Positions 1 through 12,557 of a DNA stretch of 64,000 bases are shown here, piece by piece (position 1 is the first letter of the stretch; every line of letters begins with the position of its first letter). The DNA is taken from assembly GCA_027922465.2 (NCBI GenBank), contig BQMF02000025.1:1398501-1462500 (forward strand). Reading direction: 5' to 3'. The translations under genes were made by a program, and so were the position numbers. This stretch comes from Turritopsis dohrnii. Lineage: Eukaryota > Cnidaria > Hydrozoa > Anthoathecata > Oceaniidae. Under the pieces are notes generated by a model. It saw nothing but the letters and a program-made list of their open reading frames with translations. It was not told where the DNA came from and ran no database searches.

Positions 1-622
1 TGGTAGTGATACCATAAGTATGAATTAAAGTCACGACGTCGGTTGAATGTTAAATATTGCTTAACTTATTGCTTACTTTTGTTAAGGGCAACATACACGG
101 TACGATTTGTAGTATACTACTTGTAGTACTCATTTTCTGTATACGATTTTTTAAGTGTTCTGCTTCTGTATACACGATACTACAAGTTGTAAAGTAGAAA
201 AAAATCAAATTAGAAGATGACATGGTAATTAGTTCTGAGTGAAAACTTTGCCAAAACCACAACAAAAAGGTAGTTACAGCAGAAGATTAGGAGTACGGAC
301 TCAAAAATTTCAAAGACAAAAAGTTACTTTCAGAAGACTCAGCCCCAATTAACTGAAAATACTTTCTGAATTGAGTAGCCACCCTAAAGTACTGATATGA
401 AAATGCTATATTGATAAGATTCTGCCTTCAGTTGACTGTACCTTTAGCCCAAGGTAGTTTAAATTTACGAATTATGTTGTTTTCATACCTGAGGTGTGCC
501 ACAAGTTAAAGCTTACAAGAAGTGCACTTGCAGATATATCTAAAAGAAATTGTTGGACTCTGGGGCATTAAAAATAAAATGGAAACATATTCAATTATTA
601 AATGATCTTCAAAATAAAAAAG
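1..622. other. Unique flank left of the tandem array
   Basis: AT-rich sequence with no convincing exon. It is not homologous to the end of the array unit, so the array starts sharply at about 623. The one recognisable item is a diverged short repeat at about 84-200, described separately. The 71-codon minus frame at its left end has no coding signature. Confidence 0.5.
84..200 (-). repeat. Diverged copy of a ~117-bp repeat also present in every array unit
   Basis: The stretch containing ACACGGTACGATTTGTAGTA and, at its far end, CTACAAGTTGTAAAGTAG aligns in reverse complement with 1,949-2,065 and its array counterparts. The two ends of the repeat are partly complementary, so it could fold into a hairpin, as a short non-autonomous element would. 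It matches no family that I recognise. Confidence 0.5.
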
Positions 623-1948
623 CATCAAAATTTTGGAATAACATTTCCAACAGTCATGTAGAATTAAAATATACATTAAGAAGAAAAATTAAAAATTGAG
701 CAGTTTTGTAGCTGGATGCAATATAATTTTTGATGAATTCTGGTCATCCAGATTTTGCAGATGTTTGCAGCACTATAAAGTCCATTAGAAACCTTGTCTG
801 TTGATGTTTCAATGTGTAAAAGTGCACTCATAAGGTAAGAAAAAGCTTTAACAATAATCAAGGTATCAGATAATTCAAATCAAGTCTTAAACAAATTTTG
901 ATATGCAACACAATAGCCGGATCAGAGGAAGCCAATTGTTTGACATTAGAACCTCATTCTTGTGGATCTGTGTTTTCCCTCAACAAATGGAAATGACGGA
1001 ATGCTCAATAATAAAGGAGAAATCTTTGATTTCTTGATATCGCATCAAAGTTCCACACAACTCCCAATGTATAAGGCATCGTATCGATCTTGGGATATAT
1101 ATACATTGCTGGCTAAATCATTCATAAGATTTCAAAACAAAGGTAATAGGGAATGTTTCAATGCACACTACCTAGTTTTAATCAACAATCACTGTCTAAC
1201 CATTCCATATCTTTCATTTACCAATCAAAAGGATTTTTTACACCATCCCTTTCTGTCCACAAAATTGGTCATGAAGAAGCAAATAAAGGCCATCACAGTT
1301 ACATATGGCTGTTTCACATTATATCTAAAATCAAGAAAAACAATCTAGTGTATCAAATCAATTAACAATGGCTAGAAAAAGATGAAAACTTGTTCCTAGA
1401 ATTGCATATATGAGTAATCAGTACAGAAGAAAAGAGTTTTCAGCCTTTTAGTGTTCTGTTTGCTTGTTTAAGTGATAAAAACAGATCTTATTTTATGTTG
1501 TTTTGGCACACTTGTAACCAATAAACTATCTCTATAATAATAAAATGAAAGTATTTTTCCTTATTTCTTATTTAGGAAATTTAGCAACAATTCTAAACCT
1601 AATAAAAAACAAATTTTTCTTCAGTTCGTGTGTAATTTCCCCTACACCGAAGGACTTTTTGCCACTATTAAAAATGGCTACCAATGCCTCACTTTTTAAG
1701 CGTGATTTTACGGGAGTTACACATCTAGTGCTCCGCTTATATATCATTGCTAAAGACCTACATGATACTTTCATTTTCATAAATTTTGTTTTCCTAATTT
1801 GCCATTTTCATTCGAAAAGTGATCACAAATCACGTAGAAATGTTGTTTTTTCTTCATACATCACTTGCCCCATTTGTGCTCTGCACGCTGATTGGCTGAA
1901 AACGTATTACAAATCATATAGTTTTAAACATGTTCAAACTTTTTTTTG

Positions 1949-2065
1949 TAGTATGCAACTTGTAGAATCACCCACTTTCTGAACGATTTTAGGTGTTACA
2001 CGATGCGATTTTTAGAATGCTACAAGTCGTAAACTACAAATCGTACCGTGTATATTGCTCTTTAA
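1949..2065 (+). repeat. Array-borne copy of the ~117-bp repeat
   Basis: About 400 bases upstream of the chitinase exon in each unit lies a stretch with GTAGTATGCAACTTG at one end and CTACAAATCGTACCGTGT at the other. It matches 84-200 in inverted orientation. The same sequence recurs at matching positions in units 2, 3 and 4. Its ends are partly complementary to each other. Confidence 0.5.
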
Positions 2066-2448
2066 AGTGATAAATTGATATCCTGAAAACCCATATAACA
2101 TAGATCCCCCAAAACACATCACACAGATCTCAGACAAGTCTGATCGCTATTAATCGTACTATAAAGACACCGCGACAGAGACTTTTACTTGTGATACAAA
2201 CCATATATTCTTTTAAACCTCAGCGAAGGAGCGTTGTTCATCATGCGATATTCTATCTTTCCAAATGTTGACACGAACAAAAACAACAACAAAATAAAAT
2301 CCAGTTTCTTTTATTGAGAAAATACACTTGCTAAAAAGGAGAGATTGGGTTCAAACTTGTTTGTGGGATGTCTGCAAATAGGAGATATTTCAGGATAATA
2401 ACTTGAGAGTCACACATAGCGAAAGTGTTTAGTGTACAGCAACACATC

Positions 2449-2746
2449 ATGCATCGCCAATCACTGGTTTTGCTGTTTCTGTTCTCGCTACTTCATCTCG
2501 TCTGGTCATCTGAAAAGATCAGCCTTTGCCATTACACAAACTGGGCACAGTACAGATATGGGGCTGCAAAGTTTCTTCCAGAGGACATTGATCCAAGTCT
2601 ATGTTCACACGTCTTCTATGCATTCGCGAAGATAAATTTACAGACCCACGAATTGGAAAAGTATGAGTGGAACGACGATGATATGATTGGTCGATTAATT
2701 TCTTTAAAGAAACAAAAGCCATTTTTGAAAGTCCTCATCTCTGTTG
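2449..2746 (+). CDS. Chitinase (GH18) leader exon, array copy 1
   Basis: Encodes the N-terminus of a secreted family-18 chitinase or chitinase-like protein, which would hydrolyse or bind chitin outside the cell. The 99 codons give a hydrophobic signal peptide (residues 4-20), then the GH18 entry strand with HYTNWAQYR (28-36), FLPEDIDPSLCSH (42-54), YAFAKI and KVLISV. Cys27 and Cys52 match the disulfide pair of animal chitinases. The exon ends inside the codon after Val99 at a strong donor (GTAAGA), phase 1, just where SVGGW would continue. The start is the first ATG of the frame; an in-frame GTG eight codons upstream is not needed. No catalytic DxxDxDWE exon was seen in the rest of the unit. 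Read through, the frame would add about 34 residues before a stop. Confidence 0.85.
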
Positions 2747-5700
2747 GTAAGAATTTCATTGATTTTGAAAAATTGAAAACTCTCGACTGCTCAAACCACT
2801 GTAAGGAACTCCACAACTTCACCCATCTAAACGAAAATTCGAGTTAGGCGAAACTACCTTAAATAATTTCAGGAAATAACATCTCTGATTACACCATGCA
2901 ACACTTTTTCTTCCACTTGTTCTTGTGACTCTGTCTCCAGGTGTGTGCTACATTACCATCAGATATTGACCTCTGTTTTAGCCTGGTTTTTATGAAATAT
3001 CTGAGATACTTCCATTTTTCCCCCTAAAAAACTACATTTTCTGAAAGCTAAATAAATTTTCTATCCATCTATCACATTAGTTTTAGTAATAAATAAACTC
3101 TAAACCAGAAAAAAAATATTGAACAAATTGACTGAGCTCCAAAACCAACAAGTCTTCTCTCTCAGCAGCCTCATCCATTTCTTGTGAAACTTATATCTAT
3201 GCTATCCTCATCATATTGCTTACAAAAGGTCGCCTTACTTTTTCTATAGCAAAATTATTATAACTGCATGCTTTTCTTTTTATAAGAATACGCTTTATAA
3301 GAATGTTCAAGATGAAATTGGCCCAAAAGTTAAGAATGTCTTAAGAATATTGCCAACTTAAGATTTTGTGAAATCAAAATTCAGAATTTATATTGTTTCA
3401 TATGTAGGTGCTATTTTTTGTAATGTTATCAATGTAAATATTCTCTCAGGTGGCTCTCCATTGCTGTAGGTGCAAAAATCTTTGGAAGTTGTTTGTTTTA
3501 CCCCTTTTTTGCCTTTTGAATTTATCTTTTGTTTCTGGCACGAAAAGTAAGATACAGCCTTAAGAATATACTGGGATGATTTTGACTAAAAAGGTAAAAA
3601 TAATCATCATGAAATGAAAAAACACCATTCTTATAAAAAAGCGTAATCAGCAAAAACATCCGAAAGCAAAATTGTGGTTTTGTATATTTCATTAAAGTGA
3701 ATGGAAAGCGGGTTTATTTTCTTGAACTGACTGTCCTTATTATGCTCTTTCTACATGTAAGCAATAAAAAGATAAATTTTCTGGTGAGTAGTTTAAGCAT
3801 ATCATCCTTTTTAAAACGGCTCTTTTATGAGATGTTTAATGGGAAACAAATCTTTTGAAATGCCTCTTTAGAACAGGTACACAGTTTGTTTGTTACTAAA
3901 GAAAGTTTCATTTTATTATCATCAAAGTTATTCTGACGCTTTTACCAACTCTGGGGAGATGTATGATGATACCCCTCTACAGATTTTAAAATCCTATTGG
4001 ACAGTCTAAGATCGGAATACTAGACACGTGCTTGAGTAGTTCTGGCGTTTGCTGTTTGATTTGTATATAAGAAAGGCGATAACATCCCTCCTTGCTAGGC
4101 CTAATTAGATGTTACTCCATTTTCTTTTTTTAAGCTCCATTCAATTCTCATTCTCAACGCCATACTGAACTGAGAATACTGAATTTCAGCGCTATGGTTT
4201 AGTTATCAAGCATCGCCTGGTTTTTATCTATTCTGAATTTCTTACTAATCTAATGTTTTGATTCCTCAGAAGCCAAACGAGGTTACACTTGCGGTTTTTA
4301 TTTGGTCAAGACATGTTTAAATGGAAAAGGTTTACTCAAAGGTTTTCTGATTTTTATATGTAAGAAAACTCGTGTGAGATAATGATGGTGCGACATGGGT
4401 TAAGTGCTTCAGCAAAACCAATCCAGATAACGTTTCTGGTCCTCCTCACGATTTCCTCTCAGTTATTTAACAAAATAGTTTTGCGGAGCAGACCAGATCA
4501 ACTATAAGTCAGGCTTTCTTGCACCAGCAACCAATGATATTGTCGTATATGGTTTTGCATTAACTATAACTACCGAAATGCCATTATCATTCCCTTTCAT
4601 CAAATTCATTCGTTTGATCTGGTCAGCAGATTTAATGACCCTCCTATGAGGCGAAATTAAAAAATGATTCTAGTAGAAGGAAAACATGAATCACGTGACT
4701 TATGTAGTAGCACCTTTGAATGATCGCAATCAGGAAGAACGTTAGTAATGATACTGGAAATACATAACTGTGTATTTTACTGAACAGCTGTAAAATGCAG
4801 AACAAGTCATTTGCCAATCGAGGTTTGTCGAGATATATCTGTCACGAAAACCAACTTGGATCGGATTCTATGCACCTGATGATTTTTAAACCAATATTTG
4901 AACGTTAATACTTTGCCTAATTATGTTTGAAAAGTCTCTTATTTCCGTTTAATAGAACGAGGTGCAATAATTCATTCACACGGAAAGAATCAACAAAGTT
5001 TTAAGTGTAAACTGCAAAGATTCTTCAACATATCTGAGGAGACAACAACGATACTTAAACTTGAAGCTCCACTTCAATAGCTTGTTTTTATGTGAAAAAA
5101 CGTCCACATCGTTTAACCCCATCACTAATTGAACTGTTTACTGTTCAAACTATTTTTGAACTGTCACGTATGGAAAGTTTCTACTACTTTTGGCATTTTA
5201 AACGAAATGAAACATTTAAGTTGACAAGTGTTCTTCAGACAATGGAATTACCATTACGAGGTAGGCGTTACTTAAATTGTCTTTACTTCACTGAATAGGA
5301 TCGGGTTGTTACCTATCCACTTCATCGTCATCATCAAAAACTCTATCTATTGCATGATCTGTGAATTTCTATGGATATATTTCATGATATTGTGATACTG
5401 TGATACGTTTATTTTGCAAGAATATGTAACAATTTTCATGTTACCGATAGAAAAATTTCATTTCAATAAATAGTTGGACTGCATTTAAGTGACATGTCAT
5501 GTCATGTAGTTTAAACAAACCTCAGCCAATTGCTATTCTTCACGAAATAGAATTTGCCTAGCATTATAATGAGTCTATGTATTGTACCTATTTTCTCTAG
5601 GAATTAAGTCTTCATCTGCTGTTTCTCAGAGGTGGTTGACTTACGATTATTCACACTTATGGATGTTTAGGGTACATCGAACATGCTCAAACGCGCTGAC

Positions 5701-5949
5701 CTTCAGGCCCCGAGGCCTCTTGTTGTATTTTAACTACACACTACGGATAATAGCCGCAAGACCAATTGCTCCGGAGAAAAATGTTGTGTTGTTTTCTTTT
5801 CTCTCGATAAGGAAGAGTAGATAAGAAGATAACTTTTCTTAAAGTTTTCATTAATATGATGGAGATGAATCCATTTTCTAAATCTGATTCACCCGATGTG
5901 TGAAATACATTTTTTCCTTTTTTACATGTATTTGGTTTTCTAAACAATA

Positions 5950-6313
5950 AAGCCGAATTTCCACTTGCTTAATTTTCGACTCGGAAAGAATCGGATCGGA
6001 AATAAAATATTATTGCGCTTGCGGGGGAAACATCATTTTAACCACATCACTTGGAATGACTTGGAAAAATCTAAGTCCGTTTTGTTCCGTTCTGTTCCAA
6101 AAGTTGAAATTTTTAACTTTTTCCAAGCTTTCTCTTGGGTTAAATGGCAAATCACATTCGTTTTAGAATTTTCGTGACAAGGTTTACATAGATCAATCAA
6201 CTCAGGCCATGCCACAAATAACAAAATTTTAGTGGGAATTAAAATTAGAAAAGTTCTTTTCCACTCCGTTCGTTCGTTCCAAGGAAAAAAATATGCAAGT
6301 GGCAATTCGGCTT
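5950..6313. mobile_element. MITE in array unit 1
   Basis: About 364 bases bounded by imperfect 19-base inverted repeats, AAGCCGAATTTCCACTTGC at the left and GCAAGTGGCAATTCGGCTT at the right. The interior has short repeats of the type GTTCCGTTCTGTTCC and no coding signature. The 90-codon minus ORF across it is an accident. No clear target-site duplication is visible. It is present at the same place in units 1-3, so it was inside the unit before amplification. Confidence 0.7.
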
Positions 6314-8696
6314 GTTTCAGTATAATCGAGTCAGGTTAGCGTTCAAACTATAAACTATATAGTTCAAGTTCAACAAAAATAGAATGTGATTAGTGGCATT
6401 CGGAAAAATCATGTTTCGTTTACACGAAGCTATTTTTCTATAGATTTGTAGGAAATATTGTATACAACTTAGTAGAGTTGTTCGTGAATTTTTCCCTACA
6501 AAGTCATTAGAAACTTCACATCAACACTTGAAATAAGCGTGCAAAGTAATGATGTTTCTTTTGATATAAACAAAAGGTTTTATAGAAAGATTCTGACCGA
6601 GCGGGGATATTTCTCACCGGGACAATTCGTTGAAAAAAATCATTGCAGAGGAGTACATTTCTACAGACGTGTATTTCGATGAAAATGCTCTCCATTGCAG
6701 TGACTTTTTGATCATTTTTGACCATTTTTGGAGTCCTCTGATAAAACAAAATTTAAAATAACAATGATCCATTTTCTCAATGCATGTAATGTTGTACTCA
6801 CATGAGATTTTGTAGTATCATTTCACATATCCAGAAATCACATTGCAGTGTAAATCACACACTTATGACTCATCAAAATTTTGGAATAACATTTCCAACA
6901 GTCATGTAGAATTAAAATATACATTAAGAAGAAAAATTAAAAATTGAGCAGTTTTGTAGCTGGATGCAATATAATTTTTGATGAATTCTGGTCATCCAGA
7001 TTTTGCAGATGTTTGCAGCACTATAAAGTCCATTAGAAACCTTGTCTGTTGATGTTTCAATGTGTAAAAGTGCACTCATAAGGTAAGAAAAAGCTTTAAC
7101 AATAATCAAGGTATCAGATAATTCAAATCAAGTCTTAAACAAATTTTGATATGCAACACAATAGCCGGATCAGAGGAAGCCAATTGTTTGACATTAGAAC
7201 CTCATTCTTGTGGATCTGTGTTTTCCCTCAACAAATGGAAATGACGGAATGCTCAATAATAAAGGAGAAATCTTTGATTTCTTGATATCGCATCAAAGTT
7301 CCACACAACTCCCAATGTATAAGGCATCGTATCGATCTTGGGATATATATACATTGCTGGCTAAATCATTCATAAGATTTCAAAACAAAGGTAATAGGGA
7401 ATGTTTCAATGCACACTACCTAGTTTTAATCAACAATCACTGTCTAACCATTCCATATCTTTCATTTACCAATCAAAAGGATTTTTTACACCATCCCTTT
7501 CTGTCCACAAAATTGGTCATGAAGAAGCAAATAAAGGCCATCACAGTTACATATGGCTGTTTCACATTATATCTAAAATCAAGAAAAACAATCTAGTGTA
7601 TCAAATCAATTAACAATGGCTAGAAAAAGATGAAAACTTGTTCCTAGAATTGCATATATGAGTAATCAGTACAGGAGAAAAGAGTTTTCAGCCTTTTAGT
7701 GTTCTGTTTGCTTGTTTAAGTGATAAAAACAGATCTTATTTTATGTTGTTTTGGCACACTTGTAACCAATAAACTATCTCTATAATAATAAAATGAAAGT
7801 ATTTTTCCTTATTTCTTATTTAGGAAATTTAGCAACAATTCTAAACCTAATAAAAAACAAATTTTTCTTCAGTTCGTGTGTAATTTCCCCTACACCGAAG
7901 GACTTTTTGCCACTATTAAAAATGGCTACCAATGCCTCACTTTTTAAGCGTGATTTTACGGGAGTTACACATCTAGTGCTCCGCTTATATATCATTGCTA
8001 AAGACCTACATGATACTTTCATTTTCATAAATTTTGTTTTCCTAATTTGCCATTTTCATTCGAAAAGTGATCACAAATCACGTAGAAATGTTGTTTTTTC
8101 TTCATACATCACTTGCCCCATTTGTGCTCTGCACGCTGATTGGCTGAAAACGTATTACAAATCATATAGTTTTAAACATGTTCAAACTTTTTTTTGTAGT
8201 ATGCAACTTGTAGAATCACCCACTTTCTGAACGATTTTAGGTGTTACACGATGCGATTTTTAGAATGCTACAAGTCGTAAACTACAAATCGTACCGTGTA
8301 TATTGCTCTTTAAAGTGATAAATTGATATCCTGAAAACCCATATAACATAGATCCCCCAAAACACATCACACAGATCTCAGACAAGTCTGATCGCTGTTA
8401 ATCGTACTATAAAGACACCGCGACAGAGACTTTTACTTGTGATACAAACCATATATTCTTTTAAACCTCAGCGAAGGAGCGTTGTTCATCATGCGATATT
8501 CTATCTTTCCAAATGTTGACACGAACAAAAACAACAACAAAATAAAATCCAGTTTCTTTTATTGAGAAAATACACTTGCTAAAAAGGAGAGATTGGGTTC
8601 AAACTTGTTTGTGGGATGTCTGCAAATAGGAGATATTTCAGGATAATAACTTGAGAGTCACACATAGCGAAAGTGTTTAGTGTACAGCAACACATC

Positions 8697-8994
8697 ATGC
8701 ATCGCCAATCACTGGTTTTGCTGTTTCTGTTCTCGCTACTTCATCTCGTCTGGTCATCTGAAAAGATCAGCCTTTGCCATTACACAAACTGGGCACAGTA
8801 CAGATATGGGGCTGCAAAGTTTCTTCCAGAGGACATTGATCCAAGTCTATGTTCACACGTCTTCTATGCATTCGCGAAGATAAATTTACAGACCCACGAA
8901 TTGGAAAAGTATGAGTGGAACGACGATGATATGATTGGTCGATTAATTTCTTTAAAGAAACAAAAGCCATTTTTGAAAGTCCTCATCTCTGTTG
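8697..8994 (+). CDS. Chitinase (GH18) leader exon, array copy 2
   Basis: Same 298-base exon as copy 1, with intact ATG, signal peptide, GH18 strand motifs and the phase-1 GTAAGA donor; I see no amino-acid change against copy 1. The upstream ~250 bases are also nearly identical, so any promoter would be duplicated with it. No downstream catalytic exon is visible before the next unit. Confidence 0.85.
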
Positions 8995-11900
8995 GTAAGA
9001 ATTTCATTGATTTTGAAAAATTGAAAACTCTCGACTGCTCAAACCACTGTAAGGAACTCCACAACTTCACCCATCTAAACGAAAATTCGAGTTAGGCGAA
9101 ACTACCTTAAATAATTTCAGGAAATAACATCTCTGATTACACCATGCAACACTTTTTCTTCCACTTGTTCTTGTGACTCTGTCTCCAGGTGTGTGCTACA
9201 TTACCATCAGATACTGACCTCTGTTTTAGCCTGGTTTTATGAAATATCTGAGATACTTCCATTTTTCCCCTAAAAAACTACATTTTCTGAAAGCTAAATA
9301 AATTTTCTATCCATCTATCACATTAGTTTTAGTAATAAATAAACTCTAAACCAGAAAAAAAATATTGAACAAATTGACTGAGCTCCAAAACCAACAAGTC
9401 TTCTCTCTCAGCAGCCTCATCCATTTCTTGTGAAACTTATATCTATGCTATCCTCATCATATTGCTTACAAAAGGTCGCCTTACTTTTTCTATAGCAAAA
9501 TTATTATAACTGCATGCTTTTCTTTTTATAAGAATACGCTTTATAAGAATGTTCAAGATGAAATTGGCCCAAAAGTTAAGAATGTCTTAAGAATATTGCC
9601 AACTTAAGATTTTGTGAAATCAAAATTCAGAATTTATATTGTTTCATATGTAGGTGCTATTTTTTGTAATGTTATCAATGTAAATATTCTCTCAGGTGGC
9701 TCTCCATTGCTGTAGGTGCAAAAATCTTTGTAAGTTGTTTGTTTTACCCCTTTTTTTGCCTTTTGAATTTATCTTTTGTTTCTGGCACGAAAAGTAAGAT
9801 ACAGCCTTAAGAATATACTGGGATGATTTTGACTAAAAAGGTAAAAATAATCATCATGAAATGAAAAAACACCATTCTTATAAAAAAGCGTAATCAGCAA
9901 AAACATCCGAAAGCAAAATTGTGGTTTTGTATATTTCATTAAAGTGAATGGAAAGCGGGTTTATTTTCTTGAACTGACTGTCCTTATTATGCTCTTTCTA
10001 CATGTAAGCAATAAAAAGATAAATTTTCTGGTGAGTAGTTTAAGCATATCATCCTTTTAAAACGGCTCTTTTATGAGATGTTTAATGGGAAACAAATCTT
10101 TTGAAATGCCTCTTTAGAACAGGTACACAGTTTGTTTGTTACTAAAGAAAGTTTCATTTTATTATCATCAAAGTTATTCTGACGCTTTTACCAACTCTGG
10201 GGAGATGTATGATGATACCCCTCTACAGATTTTAAAATCCTATTGGACAGTCTAAGATCGGAATACTAGGCACGTTGCTTGAGTAGTTCTGGCGTTTGCT
10301 GTTTGATTTGTATATAAGAAAGGCGATAACATCCCTCCTTGCTAGGCCTAATTAGATGTTTACTCCATTTTCTTTTTTTAAGCTCCATTCAATTCTCATT
10401 CTCAACGCCATACTGAACTGAGAATACTGAATTTCAGCGCTATGGTTTAGTTATCAAGCATCGCCTGGTTTTATCTATTCTGAATTTCTTACTAATCTAA
10501 TGTTTTGATTCCTCAGAAGCCAAACGAGGTTACACTTGCGGTTTTTATTTGGTCAAGACATGTTTAAATGGAAAAGGTTTACTCAAAGGTTTTCTGATTT
10601 TTATATGTAAGAAAACTCGTGTGAGATAATGATGGTGCGACATGGGTTAAGTGCTTCAGCAAAACCAATCCAGATAACGTTTCTGGTCCTCCTCACGATT
10701 TCCTCTCAGTTATTTAACAAAATAGTTTTGCGGAGCAGACCAGATCAACTATAAGTCAGGCTTTCTTGCACCAGCAACCAATGATATTGTCGTATATGGT
10801 TTTGCATTAACTATAACTACGAAATGCCATTATCATTCCCTTTCATCAAATTCATTCGTTTGATCTGGTCAGCAGATTTAATGACCCTCCTATGAGGCGA
10901 AATTAAAAAATGATTCTAGTAGAAGGAAAACATGAATCACGTGACTTATGTAGTAGCACCTTTGAATGATCGCAATCAGGAAGAACGTTAGTAATGATAC
11001 TGGAAATACATAACTGTGTATTTTACTGAACAGCTGTAAAATGCAGAACAAGTCTTTGCCAATCGAGGTTTGTCGAGATATATCTGTCACGAAAACCAAC
11101 TTGGATCGGATTCTATGCACCTGATGATTTTTAAACCATATTTGAACGTTAATACTTTGCCTAATTATGTTTGAAAAGTCTCTTATTTCGTTTAATAGAA
11201 CGAGGTGCAATAATTCATTCACACGGAAAGAATCAACAAAGTTTTAAGTGTAAACTGCAAAGATTCTTCAACATATCTGAGGAGACAACAACGATACTTA
11301 AACTTGAAGCTCCACTTCAATAGCTTGTTTTTTATGTGAAAAACGTCCACATCGTTTAACCCCATCACTAATTGAACTGTTTACTGTTCAAACTATTTTT
11401 GAACTGTCACGTATGGAAAGTTTCTACTACTTTTGGCATTTTAAACGAAATGAAACATTTAAGTTGACAAGTGTTCTTCAGACAATGGAATTACCATTAC
11501 GAGGTAGGCGTTACTTAAATTGTCTTTATTCACTGAATAGGATCGGGTGTTGTTACCTATCCACTCATCGTCATCATCAAAAACTCTATCTATTGCATGA
11601 TCTGTGAATTTCTATGGATATATTTCATGATATGTGTGTACTGTTGACTGATACGTTTATATTGCAAGAATATGTAACAATTTTCATGTTACCGATAGAA
11701 AAATTTCATTTCAATAAATTTGGACTGCATTTAAGTGACATGTCATGTCATGTAGTTTAAACAAACCTCAGCCAATTGCTATTCTTCACGAAATAGAATT
11801 TGCCTAGCATTATAATGAGTCTATGTATTGTACCTATTTTCTCTAGGAATTAAGTCTTCATCTGCTGTTTCTCAGAGGTGGTTGACTTACGATTATTCAC

Positions 11901-12193
11901 ACTTATGGATGTTTAGGGTACATCGAACATGCTCAAACGCGCTGACCTTCAGGCCCCGAGGCCTCTTGTTGTATTTTAACTACACACTACGGATAATAGC
12001 CGCAAGACCAATTGCTCCGGAGAAAAATGTTGTGTTGTTTTCTTTTCTCTCGATAAGGAAGAGTAGATAAGAAGAACTTTTCTTAAAGTTTTCATTAATA
12101 TGATGGAGATGAATCCATTTTCTAAATCTGATTCACCCGATGTGTGAAATACATTTTTTCCTTTTTTACATGTATTTGGTTTTCTAAACAATA

Positions 12194-12557
12194 AAGCCGA
12201 ATTTCCACTTGCTTAATTTTCGACTCGGAAAGAATCGGATCGGAAATAAAATATTATTGCGCTTGCGGGGGAAACATCATTTTAACCACATCACTTGGAA
12301 TGACTTGGAAAAATCTAAGTCCGTTTTGTTCCGTTCTGTTCCAAAAGTTGAAATTTTTAACTTTTTCCAAGCTTTCTCTTGGGTTAAATGGCAAATCACA
12401 TTCGTTTTAGAATTTTCGTGACAACGTTTACATAGATCAATCAACTCAGGCCATGCCACAAATAACAAAATTTTAGTGGGAATTAAAATTAGAAAAGTTC
12501 TTTTCCACTCCGTTCGTTCGTTCCAAGGAAAAAAATATGCAAGTGGCAATTCGGCTT
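12194..12557. mobile_element. MITE in array unit 2
   Basis: Counterpart of the 5,950-6,313 element, with the same 19-base inverted repeats and the same interior. Confidence 0.7.

Larger units (their letters stand above)
623..6870 (+). repeat. Array unit 1
   Basis: First full unit, 6,248 bases. It shares with unit 2 variants absent from units 3 and 4, such as GTGAAATCAAAATTC near 3,368 where units 3 and 4 have GTGAGTTCAAAATTC. Near 6,715-6,735 it has a private GACCATTTTTGGAGTCC where units 2 and 3 have GACCACCGGAGTCC. Confidence 0.9.

Noticed and set aside
962..1982. ORFs of 128 and 145 codons in the array unit, repeated in other units
   Set aside because: They recur only because the DNA is tandemly repeated, have no recognisable domain, overlap frames on the other strand, and change length with one-base indels between units.
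3447..3480. A second chitinase exon after CTCTCAG in the array unit
   Set aside because: In the required phase the frame gives a stop within seven codons and lacks the expected GW motif.
6033..6305. 90-codon minus ORF in the array unit
   Set aside because: It lies inside a MITE with inverted ends; the frame is a by-product.
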